Positions 42,277 through 53,007 of a DNA stretch of 64,000 nucleotides are shown one piece after another. Origin of the DNA: Prionace glauca (lineage: Eukaryota > Chordata > Chondrichthyes > Carcharhiniformes > Carcharhinidae); assembly GCA_037974335.1 (NCBI GenBank), contig CM075760.1, forward strand, positions 14,812,059-14,876,058, written 5' to 3'. Each line of letters starts with the position of its first letter. Within the stretch, counting starts at the first letter, position 1. Under the pieces are notes generated by a model. That model had not been told where the DNA came from. It ran no database searches and was given only the letters and a program-made list of their open reading frames with translations. Position numbers and translations under genes: made by a program.

Positions 42277-42379
42277 GCTCCAGTGGCGCAATCGGTTAGC
42301 GCGCGGTACTTATACAGCAGTACAGTCAGCGGGCTATGCCGAGGTTGTGAGTTCGAGCCTCACCTGGAGCACCAGTTTT
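42277..42379 (+). tRNA. tRNA-Ile (TAT) with intron, and terminator
   Basis: The gene is 42277-42371: 'gctccagtggcgcaatcggt', anticodon loop cttata interrupted by a 21-nt intron (42315-42335), then 'atgccg', the T arm 'tgtgagttcgagcctcacc' region and an acceptor ending 'ctggagca'. Mature length is 74 nt. Vertebrate tRNA-Ile-TAT genes are known to contain an intron at this place, and the tRNA splicing endonuclease would remove it. A T4 run lies at 42376-42379. Confidence 0.95.
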
Positions 42380-42389
42380 AGGCGAGACG

Positions 42390-43742
42390 ATCGTGTAATC
42401 CCTCGACCAGCTAATAATCTGGGACCACCAGGACGCTGGTGGAATTTGAATACAACAAACAAGATTGGAATCGTAAATCTACTCCAGTTCGCTCACCGCC
42501 GCAACAGGTCCACAGCAGACACCATCTCCCTGGCCCTGTACTCAACACTGGAACACCTCGATAACAAATATACCGATGTCAGGCTACTATTTATTGAATG
42601 CAGCTCAGCCTTGTTCCGATGGAACTCATCTCCAAACTCCGTGGCCTGGGCTCAGCTCCTCCCTCTACAACCAGATCCTGAACTTCCTAACCCACAGCAC
42701 AAATCAGTAAGGATAGACAACAGCACCTCCTCCACCATCATCCTCAACAGCGGTGTCCCACAAGGTTGTGTACTCACCCACCACCGCCCCCTCCCCCCAT
42801 ACAATCCTGATATACCTATGACTATGTGGTCAAATTTCCCTCCAATTCGATTTTCAGTTTTACTGACGACACCACCGTATTGAGTCTTATCTCAAACAAT
42901 GACAATTAATCCATGTCTCTTACCACAGGGAGGAATTCAACGAGAGGGAAGGGAATGAGATAGAGAATCTGGTGGAATTGGTGCCATCTCTCCCTCAATG
43001 TTAACAAAACGAATTAAATTGTCATCGACTTTAGGAAGCTTGAGGAGAAATTGCCCCTGTCTACATCAACCTGGACGAAGTAGGAAGGGTCTAGAGCTTC
43101 AAGTTTTTAGGTGACCAGATCACCAACAACCTGTCCTGGTCCCTCCTGATGCTGACACTATAGTTAAGGAAGCCCACTAACGCCCACAAACGCCTTTACT
43201 TTCTCAGAAGTCGAAGGACATTTGGCATGTCAGCTATAACTCTCACCAACCTTTACAAAGCACCATGGAAAGCATCCTCTCTGGTTGTATCACAGCTTGG
43301 TTTGGCTCCTGCTCTGCCAAGGAACGTAAGAAAGTACAAAAAGTCGTGAATGTAGCACGGTCCATCATGCAAACCAGCCTCGCATTCCTTGGCCCTATCT
43401 ATATTGCCTCGGCAAAGCAGCCAGAATAATTGAGGATCCCACGCACCCCGGATATTCTCTCTTCCTCTTTCTACCGTCAGGAAAATTACAAATGTTTGAG
43501 TTCATGTACCCACCGATTCAAGAACAGCTTCTTCCCTGCTGCCATCAGGCTTTTAAATGGAACTACCTCGCACAAAGTTGATCTTTCTCGATACCTCAGC
43601 TATGAATGTTCCACCACATTCTGCTCTCGCTCCTGTCCTTCTCCATGTACGTACGCTTTCTCTGTATAGCGCGCAACAACAATACTTTTCAGTTTATGTT
43701 AATACATTTGACAATAAGAAAGCAAATCAAATCAAATCTCTC
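42390..43742 (+). mobile_element. non-LTR LINE, 3' half (RT to 3' end)
   Basis: It reads LQFAHRRNRSTADTISLALY, then LDNKYTDVRLLFIECSSALF and SVRIDNSTSSTIILNSGVPQ (RT domain, GVPQG motif), a residual TDDTTV in place of FADDTTV at about 42.86 kb, and the C-terminal region to about 43.66 kb. It ends 'ttgacaataagaaagcaaat'. It is probably of the Rex/L2 group; the clade is not certain. Several frame breaks. The same 3' end occurs at 8.5-9.0 kb. Confidence 0.8.
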
Positions 43743-44245
43743 CGAGGTGCTGCTTCACTGGATGAGAAACTAAACCACCATCTCGATGGCGCTCTCTGAT
43801 TCAAAGTTAAAATATCCCACTGTCACGTTTTCAAGAATGAAAAATGATAATTCTCCCCCATGTTTCTGGGCCAATATGTATAACTCACTCATCACAATTT
43901 AAACACGTGTGCGTTTTATATCTTTATCTCAAAGCAGTCTAGCTCTGCACAAAATTGGTGTTGGGCAGGAGATTTATTGGAATGGTATTTTTGATCATGA
44001 ACCTCTCCAACTAATGGTCAGTTCACACAGGGTAAAACCAATAGCAATTCCCCCTCACTCTGGGCCACTGGTGGAGGAGATGCCACAAATATCCCCAAAA
44101 TAAACCATTTAAAACATATTTTTACCGAGTGTGGGCTTCGATGTCGAATCAAGCATTTATTGCACTTTGCTAGTTTCCTTTGCCATAGCGGTGGTAGTGT
44201 TGGAAAGGCACTATTCCAGTCAGGGTGATAGGCAGAAAATCTAAC
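43743..44245. other. stretch without a gene
   Basis: It lies between the LINE and the start of the duplicated TCR block. No feature is recognised. Confidence 0.4.
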
Positions 44246-45569
44246 TGTGAGTTGAAACTGGAATGTCACTGTCTCGTGACGAAAATAATACAATATCACC
44301 ATCTGCTGGCGGCTTTCATTTACTGCAGGCGCCGGCCTTTGCGAGTCACAGAGAGGTTCAGTCACTCGATAGCTGGACCTGGGAGCCAGTTGCTGAAGTG
44401 TGAATATTGAATATCGTTGTCAGGGATGAAAGTTTGCAGCAGGAGGTCGGGTGGCCATTTGCCCTTTTGTTATCATCCACTCTATGCGAACATTGTTTGC
44501 CATTGCCCATGGGCGTTATTGCCTGGAGATTGCATTTAGGGATTAATGTACACAACTGATGTAGTTATCAGATGTTAATTCAATCCAAACGTATAGTAGA
44601 TAAACGTTGCTGCACTTTGATGCACTAAGGTCTTTGGAGTTTAAGTTGTGAATGATACCTGGACGATACAATACTAATAGGCAAACAAACTGAAAGATTA
44701 ATATTTTTCAATTTTTTTATTGAAGTTGGCGTCAGTTTGTGTTGGTCCGTGCAAAATAAATGGTTTGGGAAAAGCATTTTGCCAGCGCGACCAAAGAAGT
44801 TACAGGATTCACATCGATACATCACATCGATGCATAATTATGTCATCAGATAATTATTATTATTTTTCCGAGTAACAGACACTTCAGGTTAGATGACTAT
44901 AAAGAAGGAAGACATGCTTTCCTTGTTCTGCATCTTGATAGCTCATTCTGTTTATCCGATGTGCACGGCATTAAGAATGAATAAAACGAATTCAAATCAA
45001 CACGAAACTGCAGATTGCAACTGTTACTGCGCCGCATGCAGAGGGAATTGATTTTGCCCTGATTCCCACTAAATTAAGCATTTTGCCTAACCGTTGTAAT
45101 TTTAAACTTACCTGTAAAATACAGAAATATGTTCGCTACTATTAACAGAATTCTTCTTGTGAGGATTTTTTTCATAAGATTCCGAGACAAGTTAGATTTT
45201 CTAAAGTCCGCATTTTCATGGCACTTCGAAAAGAGCGTCAGAACGAACAACTGACAGAGACAGAAACAAGAAAAGGGAGGCAGAAACCCTGAAAATGTCA
45301 GAAAGACAAAGAGAAGCAGTGAGACTAGATTATTCTCTCTGAATCCCACTTATTGGTGCCCCACTTCGATCAGCACTCACAAAACAGCCAGATGTACTCC
45401 TGAAAAACAACCTCAGTTTCTGAGTAAGTGAAGCCACATTCTGATCTGGGTTACACTTTTTATCAGATTAGAAGAATCAAAACATCGAGAATAACCTGTA
45501 TTTTTCTGTCGAACTCTAAAGAGATTACTGTGTGTCCCCCTTGTTCCTTACTGCTAATAAAGGACTTGC
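44246..45569. other. part of duplicated block without a recognised gene
   Basis: Unique-looking sequence between the duplication border and the retroposon tail. A minus frame of 91 codons (45074-45349) has a hydrophobic start but does not survive in full in copy B, so it is not called. Confidence 0.4.
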
Positions 45570-45708
45570 TGTCTGGCGAGACACCCGACGAAGGGGAAAA
45601 GCCCCGAAAACCAGTGACGTTTGCTACCAGATAAACCTGTTGGACTTTAATCTGGTGTTGTGAGACTTCTTATTGTGTTTACCCCAGTCCAACGCCGGCA
45701 TCTCCACA
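45570..45708 (+). mobile_element. Penelope-type tail (copy A)
   Basis: 'acacccgacgaaggggaaaa', 'aaacctgttggactttaatc', then 'ccaacgccggcatctccaca'. It is present at the same place in copy B, so it predates the tandem duplication. Confidence 0.75.
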
Positions 45709-45854
45709 TCGAGTCTCTGTTCAGTCAATGTGTTATCCAGGAATTGTGTTTAATTTCTGACTTTTGGAATACTCTGCATTTGTGTTATAGGAACCAATAT
45801 TCCCATTAAGAACCAATATTCATTATCCCAGGCTCCTTCTGAATTAACAATTTA

Positions 45855-46095
45855 GGAAAGACAGAGCACAATACCGGATTATTGTTAGTCAATAACCAAC
45901 CGTGAACCAACTCTGTTCTGGTACATCCAGTATACCGGAAAAGATCCGAAATACTCAATGAGGATGCAGAGCGGGAGATTCGTCTGAAGATTTGTCAGAC
46001 TTTCTGCTATTTGCACAAAGGAAACAAAACTGCTCTTTTAAATCAGCCGGGGCTCTTCACTCCGACAGCGCTGTGTATTTCTGTGCCATTGAGTC
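45855..46095 (+). pseudogene. TCR V segment pseudogene (copy A)
   Basis: Readable framework: CDR1 to FR2 as TLFWYIQYTGKDPKYSMRMQ (about 45904-45970), then a stop and frame changes in FR3, and the 3' end LHSDSAVYFCAIE at about 46054-46093. The FR1 Cys lies at about 45881. No leader exon was found; a retroposon tail lies 150 bp upstream. An RSS follows at 46096. Confidence 0.75.
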
Positions 46096-46135
46096 CACAC
46101 TGCTGTAGAGATCGAGCGGTTCCCGGACAAAACCT
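46096..46135 (+). other. RSS of the 45.9 kb V pseudogene
   Basis: Heptamer CACACTG (46096-46102), a 24-bp spacer, nonamer ACAAAACCT (46127-46135). Shifting the nonamer by one gives GACAAAACC with a 23-bp spacer. The heptamer differs from the consensus CACAGTG at one place. Confidence 0.7.
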
Positions 46136-46512
46136 CACAGTAAGGTACCACCAGAGGGTGCTCTCGCACCGATAAACAGAAAGAAAAATTCACTCTCCAC
46201 ATTTACTCTCCACTGAGAGAGTCGCAGATGCCTTCCTAAAATATCAGAACAAAACACAACCTCAACAAGAGATGATGAACATTTGAGGAATTGTATTGGT
46301 TAATTACAAGTCGCAGTTGGACTATCGCTGATCTTCTTAAATGTATTTGATCTATTTAGTTTAATAATAGTCATTTGACCCAGTCCCCGTGTCTGTCTAA
46401 TATTCAGCAACTCAATCCTCATCAAGTTTAGAAGCCTTTTTCCGGGGACCTGTGGCCTGGGTTTATTTGATCCGAGGAGAGTTTTGCAGCTTCAGAGGAA
46501 GTGTATACTCAA

Positions 46513-46785
46513 TGAAGAGATTTCACAAGGAAGTGACTGAGATCTTTAAAATAAACATTCAGAATAGAACCCCCCAATGAACAGTGAACTACAGAATGTT
46601 TCCGTAATGCTGGAGTGTTTTTGTTACTATGAGCAAGCCAGAATTTGCTGCTGCTAATTTACAGAGCAAGGTTTCCTTCCCGGAATCCCATCTGGAAAAG
46701 TGCAGCAGTTCCACTGTCGAGGTGGTGAAAGCAGCCTGGCTCGAGGTGTTTCCTTTTAATATCAGCCAACTCACCACTGAGTGAT
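46513..46785 (+). other. possible Ig-like relic (copy A)
   Basis: The better copy at 60.38 kb has a frame ending GVSLNISQLTTE, like the end of an Ig V-type FR3. Copy A is interrupted. There is no RSS downstream and no WYRQ motif. Assignment is uncertain. Confidence 0.25.
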
Positions 46786-46954
46786 CTCACAGACTCAAAG
46801 AGGCACGATGACTGAAGTGGCCGGATACTGGAAACACTTGGGTGAAGGCTGATCCCAGGTTAATGAGGATTCTTGCCTGGCTGACTGTTACATTGTGGGT
46901 GCATCTGCCCACGATTCTGTGCAGCAGACACGGTTTCAACCTATAGTTCAAGGC

Positions 46955-46993
46955 AGGTTTTGTACATCAGTCAGACTGATTTCCATTACGATG
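46955..46993 (-). other. degenerate RSS of the 47.0 kb V pseudogene
   Basis: On the minus strand: a heptamer-position sequence CATCGTA (46987-46993), a 23-bp spacer and nonamer ACAAAACCT (46955-46963). The heptamer lacks the essential CAC, so cutting is unlikely. Confidence 0.55.
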
Positions 46994-47313
46994 AGGCTGA
47001 AAGCGCAGTGATACCTGGCAGCGTCAGTCTGTCAGCTGCAGACCAGAGATAGTCAAACTGGTGAATTTACTCGATGTCTGAAGCTCTCCAGAAAAACGGC
47101 TTTTAGCAAAATCTGTTATATCTTCAACAAATGTCGAATTTTTCCTCAATATAAATAGACGCTGTGCGTCTGAGTGTTGCCGGTACCAGGATGAAACGTA
47201 GTTGATCATTGTAATATCATAGGTACAGGTTAAACTCAATGTTTCTTCTTCCGTCTTTCATCCTGAGGATAGCGACAGAGTGACAGAATCTCCATGACTC
47301 AGTTCTGAAAAAC
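46994..47313 (-). pseudogene. inverted TCR V segment pseudogene (copy A)
   Basis: The minus frame reads EEETLSLTCTYDITMINYVS, SWYRQHSDAQRLFILRKNST, RFSGELQTSSKFTSLTISGL and QLTD. A 4-bp insertion (gaca) before 'ctgacgctgcc' then shifts frame, so the AARYHCAFS end is out of frame. An in-frame TGA sits in FR1. The acceptor 'ctgtttgagcag' bounds the exon at 47313. No leader was identified. Confidence 0.75.
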
Positions 47314-47946
47314 CTGCTCAAACAGAAATAAAGCAGACCGTCTGAATACTTAAAATTTAATTTTGAATCACGTTTGTAAAATTAAAGTAAATATGAAATG
47401 TGTTTGGTTCACAATTATTTGTTATGAATATTATCCAAACAGCCCAAATGTTGAGCATTTCCTTTGCCTGTTCTGTAAAACAGGAATTGGATATTTGAAA
47501 ACATCCGTTTCAAACTTCACCCTGTATATTTTGCCTCGGGATGCTCTCACTGCATTTCCCTGTGTCCGTGGTGGTGCTGTGGGGTTAGTAGCTGGTGAGC
47601 CGGCAGCCAGTGAATGGATTCACCCTGAGCTGGGTTCAGTCAGTGTTCTGATAGGGAGAATGGTTTCCTAGTTAGACACGTGGGACGAGATTGGTAACCG
47701 GAAACATGGGGTTGCCGATGGGGTTTATTTATTCCGGTTTCAATTCTCCATCTCTGATTCCAGTAGAATCGACATCCGTGAGCGGATAAAGCTCGAGTCT
47801 CAGCTTCTTTCATCAGCTCGACAGAGAGACGCCACAGTTACAACTGTGGCTCCTTGTTATTTCGTGTGAATATTATACACATATCCTAATTTTAAACTGA
47901 TCTCCTTGGGCAATTGCTTGAGCAGGAATTTCATATGATCTGAAAA

Positions 47947-48279
47947 ATGTTCCGAATTTACAGATTCTCTTTGCTGCTTTTCACTCTGATCTTCACGGGA
48001 GTGACTGGAGCAGATGAGGTGATGCAGCTCCCTCGGTGGGAAGTTGTCAGCGAAGAGGAAACCATATCCATCAACTGCACCACCACCGCTGCGTTTAGAA
48101 GCTTGCATTGGTACAGACAGTCCCCGAATCAGCCACCCCTGCATCTGGTGATGGCCAGAAGAGGAACCGATCAAAGCGAGAGGATCACTGCCTCAATCGG
48201 GGAAGGCTCCAAATTCAGTGCCCTGACTGTGAGAGACGCCAGAGTTACAGATACCGCCACCTATCTTTGTGCCGTGAGC
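47947..48279 (+). CDS. TCR V segment, TRAV/TRDV-like, no leader intron (copy A)
   Basis: Germline variable domain of a T-cell receptor chain, joined to J by RAG in thymocytes. 111 codons run from ATG 47947 to CAVS. Signal peptide MFRIYRFSLLLFTLIFTG is followed directly by VTGADEV: no intron divides leader and V, unlike the 53.6 and 57.3 kb segments. Framework landmarks: first Cys (ISINC), Trp (LHWYRQSPNQPP), TDTATYLC. All invariant residues are present. YLCAVS and HWYRQ are typical of the alpha/delta group. A consensus RSS follows immediately. A near-identical copy lies at 61822. Confidence 0.85.
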
Positions 48280-48318
48280 CACAGTGTAACAAACACAGGG
48301 GGGTCCCATACAAAAACC
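48280..48318 (+). other. 23-RSS of the 47.9 kb V segment
   Basis: Heptamer CACAGTG (48280-48286, consensus), 23-bp spacer, nonamer ACAAAAACC (48310-48318, consensus). This is the strongest RSS in the window. Confidence 0.95.
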
Positions 48319-48736
48319 TGCACCGATTGTGAGATCCACTCTGTGTGTCTGCAATGTCGGCAGAGTGAGTGATGGGATTATTTTAAAATAGTCAAAAAAG
48401 GAAATGAGCGCAACTGAAAATAAAATATAGAATCTAATTATTAAAATTCCGTCAGAAATGAAGAGAGTTGAAAACAGAAATGGTGAAGAGAAAAGAGGGA
48501 GCATGTAAACTAGACTGAGTGATTGGAAAACAGGACAGAGGAAATTTCAGTTATTGTCGGAGGAGTGGACAGAAAATGAGGAAGTTGTTGAAATAGAGAT
48601 CGAGATTGAAAAGTACCGAGTGTAATAGACAGAGTAAAAATCAGATAATATGATAAATAAAGAGGGGGTGGCTCCGTGATATTATCGCGAAATTATTAAC
48701 CCAGAAACTCAGTTCGTGTTGGGGAGAGCCGGAATT
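48319..48736. other. V 3' flank, no gene seen
   Basis: Purine-rich, colinear with 62.19-62.61 kb; no feature is recognised. Confidence 0.4.
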
Positions 48737-48952
48737 CAGAATTTACTGATGACCATGAAACCATTGTCTGAAAACTCATCTGATTCACTCATGTCCTTTC
48801 GGGAAGGAAATCTGCCGCCCTTACCTGGTCTGGTCTACATGTGATTCCAGAGCCACAGCAATGTGGTTGACTCTCAACTGCTCTCGTAGGGCAAATAAGG
48901 ATGGGCGATAAATGCTGGCCAGCCAGCGACGGCTAAGTCCCACTGGTAACTA
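48737..48952 (+). mobile_element. SINE 3' part (copy A)
   Basis: 'tgatgaccatgaaaccattg', 'tttcgggaaggaaatctgcc', 'gagccacagcaatgtggttg' and 'ataaatgctggccagccagc' form the body and tail of a second, widely dispersed shark SINE family. The head is missing. Confidence 0.8.
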
Positions 48953-50478
48953 ATGTTTAGTATTTACGAGATATTTAAACGGCTGAATTTTCTGAAACAT
49001 ATCTCCTAAAATTCGGGCACTGGAAGTTGCCCCATTGATAAATTTGTACTTTGCTCGTTATCCCAACATTGAAAGTTTCAGAACTTCCGTCAGGGGCGCA
49101 CTGGTTACAAACTCTTCGCTGTTCTGAATTGAAAATATGAAGAAATAACAGCAGCATTGTCAGCTGTCTTTGCTGCTGTCGCTCTGACCCATACTGACTG
49201 CCTTCTGTTATTGGGCATGTTATTCTCTCGTCCGGGGTTTGTTGGACCTGCAGCGCAGTGGGAGGGGCAATTTCTGCCCCAAAAGTGGGTGTTTCCGTCT
49301 GCGGAGTTACAGACACAGCATGCGTCATATGATACAGACTCTCTCTGAACCTGTTCATTCTATTGCTTAATATTGGGTATCTCCTTCTCAGGAGAACTCT
49401 CACCCCATCCACCCACCACCATCCAACCCACCCTATCGCTATAAAATAAATCAAATAATGCAACAATTTATAGACTGAATATGATAAATGCGGGAAACCA
49501 AATGTCCCCATCTGGCGGGATTGTTCAGACAGGTGAATGAATGCAATTCTGTAACTAACAGACATACAACTCAGTTCATGAAAATGCTGCCTCTGTTTAA
49601 CCCATAGCAAAACAAAAACTAGAGGAAATGAGCCAGAAAATAAGAAGTAATTATTATTTTACTGAATCAAAGGAGAGAAAGGACTCGGGTCAGAAGGAGA
49701 AGAAGCTGCCAATGACATTAAACATATCAATAATCAAATATTTACTCACAACACAGATTTCAGAAAGCAAGGCTACAAGTCTAACGCTGAACACACCATT
49801 CTCGCGAGCACAGTTCGCAACACTTGGATCAGTTTATTGATTCTTCGTTCGTTTCGTGTTAACCTCAGAGACAGTGTGTGAGAGAGATTGGGAAAGATAG
49901 AGTTGGGATGAGAATGTGCAGTGCTGAGCGGAAGACTCTTTCCTCTTTCAGTGTTAACCTGACAGACAGTGTGTGAGACACTGGAAAACGTGGAGTTGGG
50001 ATAAGGAAGGACAGTGTTGAGGGAAGTGCCACTTGACCAACTGGGGCATTTTCACCCCCACACCGGACAGAGCAGAATCTCTGTTTAGAAGACTTCTATC
50101 CGATCAAAACAAGTTTGGAAAAGGTTAAAAAGAAACAGAGTTAATCCGGTTGGTCTCGCAGGGGGTGAATGGATGGCAGCATTTCAGGCTAACTCTATGA
50201 AAGTGGAGGGAGCGATTAGAAGACTTGTGTTTTGAGCAGACGATGTTAGAAATTGCGATGATCCATGCCAATCTGCAATGTAGAAGTAATTTACCAAGAT
50301 ATTTAATGTTTGGGCAGTAAACGGAATGAGAAATATATATATAATTAATATTGAAAGCAAGCTGTTGGTTAGGAATAAGTGGATACCCTTCAGCAGAGAC
50401 AGTACGCGAGCAAAGGGCCGAATGGCGTCTGTTTGTTCTTTAAGACTCTATAATTCTCAGACGATGAACTGCTCTGTT
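48953..50478. other. part of duplicated block without a recognised gene
   Basis: The long minus frame (48975-49610) is also present in copy B, but it has no domain and the copies are young, so its survival says little. No V, D or J motif with an RSS was found. Confidence 0.4.
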
Positions 50479-50636
50479 CATTTAGAAGGATAGTAAAAAG
50501 TCTGGCAACACCAGGTTTTAGTCCAACCGATTTATTTGATCAAATAAATCGGTTGGACTAAAACCTGGTGTTGTCAGACTTTTTACTGTGTTTACGCCAC
50601 TCCAACGCCGGCATACCCACATCATTTAGAAGGATA
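50479..50636. mobile_element. fold-back Penelope-type tail with 14-bp target-site duplication
   Basis: The direct repeat 'catttagaaggata' lies at 50479-50492 and 50623-50636. Between them the tail runs first in reverse (about 50493-50541), then forward from the 'gatc' centre (50542-50622), giving arms of about 45 bp with a single mismatch by eye. The forward half ends with the complete tail end 'ccaacgccggcatacccaca'. Confidence 0.9.
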
Positions 50637-51132
50637 ACAGAGCACAGCTGTTGTGAAACAATGTACTCTGCTGCTGCACATAGGGTGCAGAGAGGGCCGG
50701 GGGGTCATTGTGGGTTCAAGTGGACAATGGCTTGAGAAACAGCCGATCTCTCAGTGGCACCGTGAGCAACGTCAAAGACCGACATCCCATAATAGTCCAA
50801 TCGGTGACAATGTGGACCCTCAGTCTCACATTGAAGGGGGGAATGGAAAACCCTCGCCTCTCCTTTCCCTTCCCACATTTCAGAGTCCAGGCCCCGGCTG
50901 CAAGTCCCAGTCTGAAAATCAGACCCGGATTGATCTTCTTGTGCACCTTTATTATCATGAAGCAACCCCCTCCCACTGCCCCCCTCCCAACCAAATATCT
51001 GTTTCCTCTTGGAGCTCTGACCCTGCTGCTATAGTGTGAGTTGATTTTTCTAATCAGATCTGTTGTTTTTAACAATTTCTTCACACCATGTAGTTTGTGA
51101 GTGATCTTTCTTTGTTCACAGCCGGTCAGTGT

Positions 51133-51357
51133 CATAGAACATAGAACATTACAGCGCAGTACAGGCCCTTCGGCCCTCGATGTTGTGCCGACCAGTGGAA
51201 CCAATCTGATGACCCTCTAACCTGAACTATTCCAAAGTTACCCATATGCCTATCCACTGACCATTTGAACTCCCTTAATGTTGGCGAGTCCACAACTGCT
51301 GCAGGCAGGGCATTCCACACCCTTACTACCCTCTGAGTGAAGAACTACCCTCGGAGT
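51133..51357 (-). mobile_element. CR1-subfamily LINE tail inside V exon
   Basis: In reverse it encodes a CR1 C-terminus (MWNALPAAVVDSPTLREFKW). It opens on the plus strand with 'catagaacatagaacattac', the reversed LINE 3' end. It splits exon 2 of the V pseudogene. Confidence 0.85.
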
Positions 51358-51458
51358 AAAGAGCGTCAGAGCTCCCAACATGAGCAGGCTGGTTCGATCG
51401 GGTTGAACCTAGCAGTCGGCGCTCCGTTTTTACAAACGACACCATATCCTGGTACAGA

Positions 51459-51559
51459 CAGAACTCCCATTCGCCTGATAAAGGGGCAGCGCTCCGAAAG
51501 CTAGTGGTTTGTGCTGTCAAATAAATCTATTGGACTTTAATTTGGTGTTATGAGACTTC
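51459..51559 (+). mobile_element. Penelope-type tail inside V exon
   Basis: 'cctgataaaggggcagcgct', 'ccgaaagctagtggtttgtg', 'aaatctattggactttaatt'. It splits the same V exon a second time, right after WYRQ. Confidence 0.8.
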
Positions 51560-51849
51560 AAACACTGACAGGGACTACTTTGTCTACATATAGGGGGATA
51601 TAGCAGGCCTTACTAAACATTGTAGGCTTGGGATTCCGTTTTTGCCTCAGGGATGTAGAGTCTTCGCCTGTTTAATAATGAATTTTTGTCTCCACAGGCA
51701 TTTAAGTCCACCTTGTTGACCAGCAAGGGGCATGCATGCGGCAGGTTGTGGTGGGCTGCTCTTGGATGTTGCTTCGGGAGTTACCTATTGCTTCATGTCG
51801 TTGGTGTGCTTAAACTGGACCATCTCAAGGGCAACATGACAGCTCAGAG

Positions 51850-52147
51850 ACTTTCTCTGTTGCTGTGTGGACACATGGATTTGGGCCTGTGTCCGTGGGA
51901 ATTTGTGCGTTCTCCCCATGGTTGCGTGGGTTTCCTCCGGGTGCTCCGGTTTCCTCCCACATCCCAAAAATGTGCTTTTAGGCTGATTGATTGGGTAACA
52001 AATGGTGCCTATATTGGACCTCCCTGATCCTCGCACATTAGGCGTAGACTAAAATCTTGAATAGGTCACTGAGACAATGGGACGGCGGCGCGGGCTCGTT
52101 GGGCCGAAGGGCCTGTTTCCCGTACTGTGTTGTTCTTTGTTCTTTAT
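51850..52147 (+). mobile_element. CR1-subfamily LINE 3' UTR
   Basis: 'catggatttgggcctgtgtc', 'gggtttcctccgggtgctcc', 'ctcgttgggccgaagggcct' and a final 'ttgttctttgttcttt'. It is the same 3' UTR as at 32.97-33.3 kb (there in reverse). Confidence 0.75.
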
Positions 52148-52476
52148 TTTCTATCGGTATTGCTATATCAAACAATATCGATATAAAATGTTCTGGTTGC
52201 AAGTAACATGATGGACTTAAAACACATTTTATTATTTATCACAATGAAACTTGCAGATTAACCAGTTGTTGAATGGGGAGGCAAGATATATTTCCCTGTC
52301 TGAAAGAGGATTTCATAAACCACAAAGTTACAAAGTGAGGGAACATGAAATGGAAATATCGCAGCCCATTCATTATTCCATCCCCTGTTATGAAGTAGAT
52401 GTTTCAGCTAAACATTCATCCTCTCCCGCACCATAGCTGATGTCCCAAACATGATTGAAAACAAACCATTATGTTA
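52148..52476. other. stretch without a gene
   Basis: AT-rich; no feature is recognised. Confidence 0.4.
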
Positions 52477-52905
52477 CATAAGAACATAAGAACATAAGAA
52501 ATAGGAGCAGGAGTAGGCCATCTAGCCCTTCGAGCCTGCCCCGCCATTCAATAAGATCATGGCTGATCTGTCGTGGCTCAGTTCCACATTCCGGCCCTCT
52601 CCCTATAACCCTTAATCCCCTCTCTTATCAAAAACTCATCAACCTGCTTTTTGAAAATATTTAGCAAGGCAGCCTCCACCACTTCAACGGGTAGAGAATT
52701 CCAGAGATTCACCACCCTTTGAGTGAAGAAGTTCCTCCTCAACTCCGTTCTAAATCGCCCCCCCTTTATCTTGAGGCTGTGCCCCCTAGTCCTACTGTCT
52801 TTTTTGAGCGGGAAGAGTCTCTCCACCTCTATCCTATCCATCCCATTCATCATCTTATACGTCTCAATGAGATCTCCCCTCATTCTTCTAAACTCCAACG
52901 AGTTG
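52477..52905 (-). mobile_element. CR1 LINE 3' end, antisense
   Basis: In reverse: SLEFRRMRGDLIETYKMMNG, RRNFFTQRVVNLWNSLPVEV, FKKQVDEFLIREGIKGYRER, then the 3' tail. It supplies the C-terminus that is displaced in the 31.5-34.0 kb copy. Confidence 0.9.
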
Positions 52906-53007
52906 CTGTAAGGATGAATGCTGTCATTCTCCATGAGGAAACAGAGCCATCAAGACTCAGGGGACCGGTCGTTGCCTGAAATGACGGCTGAAGAGGAATG
53001 TAATGGG

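Larger units (their letters stand above)
44246..50119 (+). repeat. tandem segmental duplication, copy A
   Basis: Colinear with 58147-64000 at an offset of 13.88-13.90 kb. Shared landmarks: 'gtcactgtctcgtgacgaaa', the Penelope-type tail, two V pseudogenes, the intronless V and a SINE tail. Small indels and substitutions separate the copies. Copy B runs past the window, so the true unit end is not seen. Confidence 0.95.
50705..51620 (+). pseudogene. TCR V segment pseudogene split by two retroposons
   Basis: A paralog of the minus-strand V at 57.3 kb. The upstream region (50705-50956) matches 57.72-57.98 kb in reverse. The leader exon 50957-51035 (KYLFPLGALTLLL) ends in a TAG where the relative has Leu. 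Donor 'gtgagttgat' and acceptor 'tttgttcacag' bound an 86-bp intron. Exon 2 begins at 51122, stops at about 51132, resumes at about 51358 ('gtcagagctcccaacatgag') to TISWYRQ at about 51458, and resumes again at 51560 ('aaacactgacaggg'). No RSS can be recognised at its end. Confidence 0.8.

Noticed and set aside
45074-45349. Minus frame with hydrophobic start, possible V leader
   Set aside because: Copy B does not keep the frame, and no splice donor leads to a V exon.
48975-49350. Possible J segment (minus frame ...PTFGAEIAPPTALQV, J-like FGxGT)
   Set aside because: The FGxGT motif is not exact, no 12-RSS stands in front, and no splice donor follows.
48975-49610. 211-codon minus frame, also open in copy B (173 codons)
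   Set aside because: No domain or signal is visible, and the two copies are too alike for survival of the frame to mean anything.
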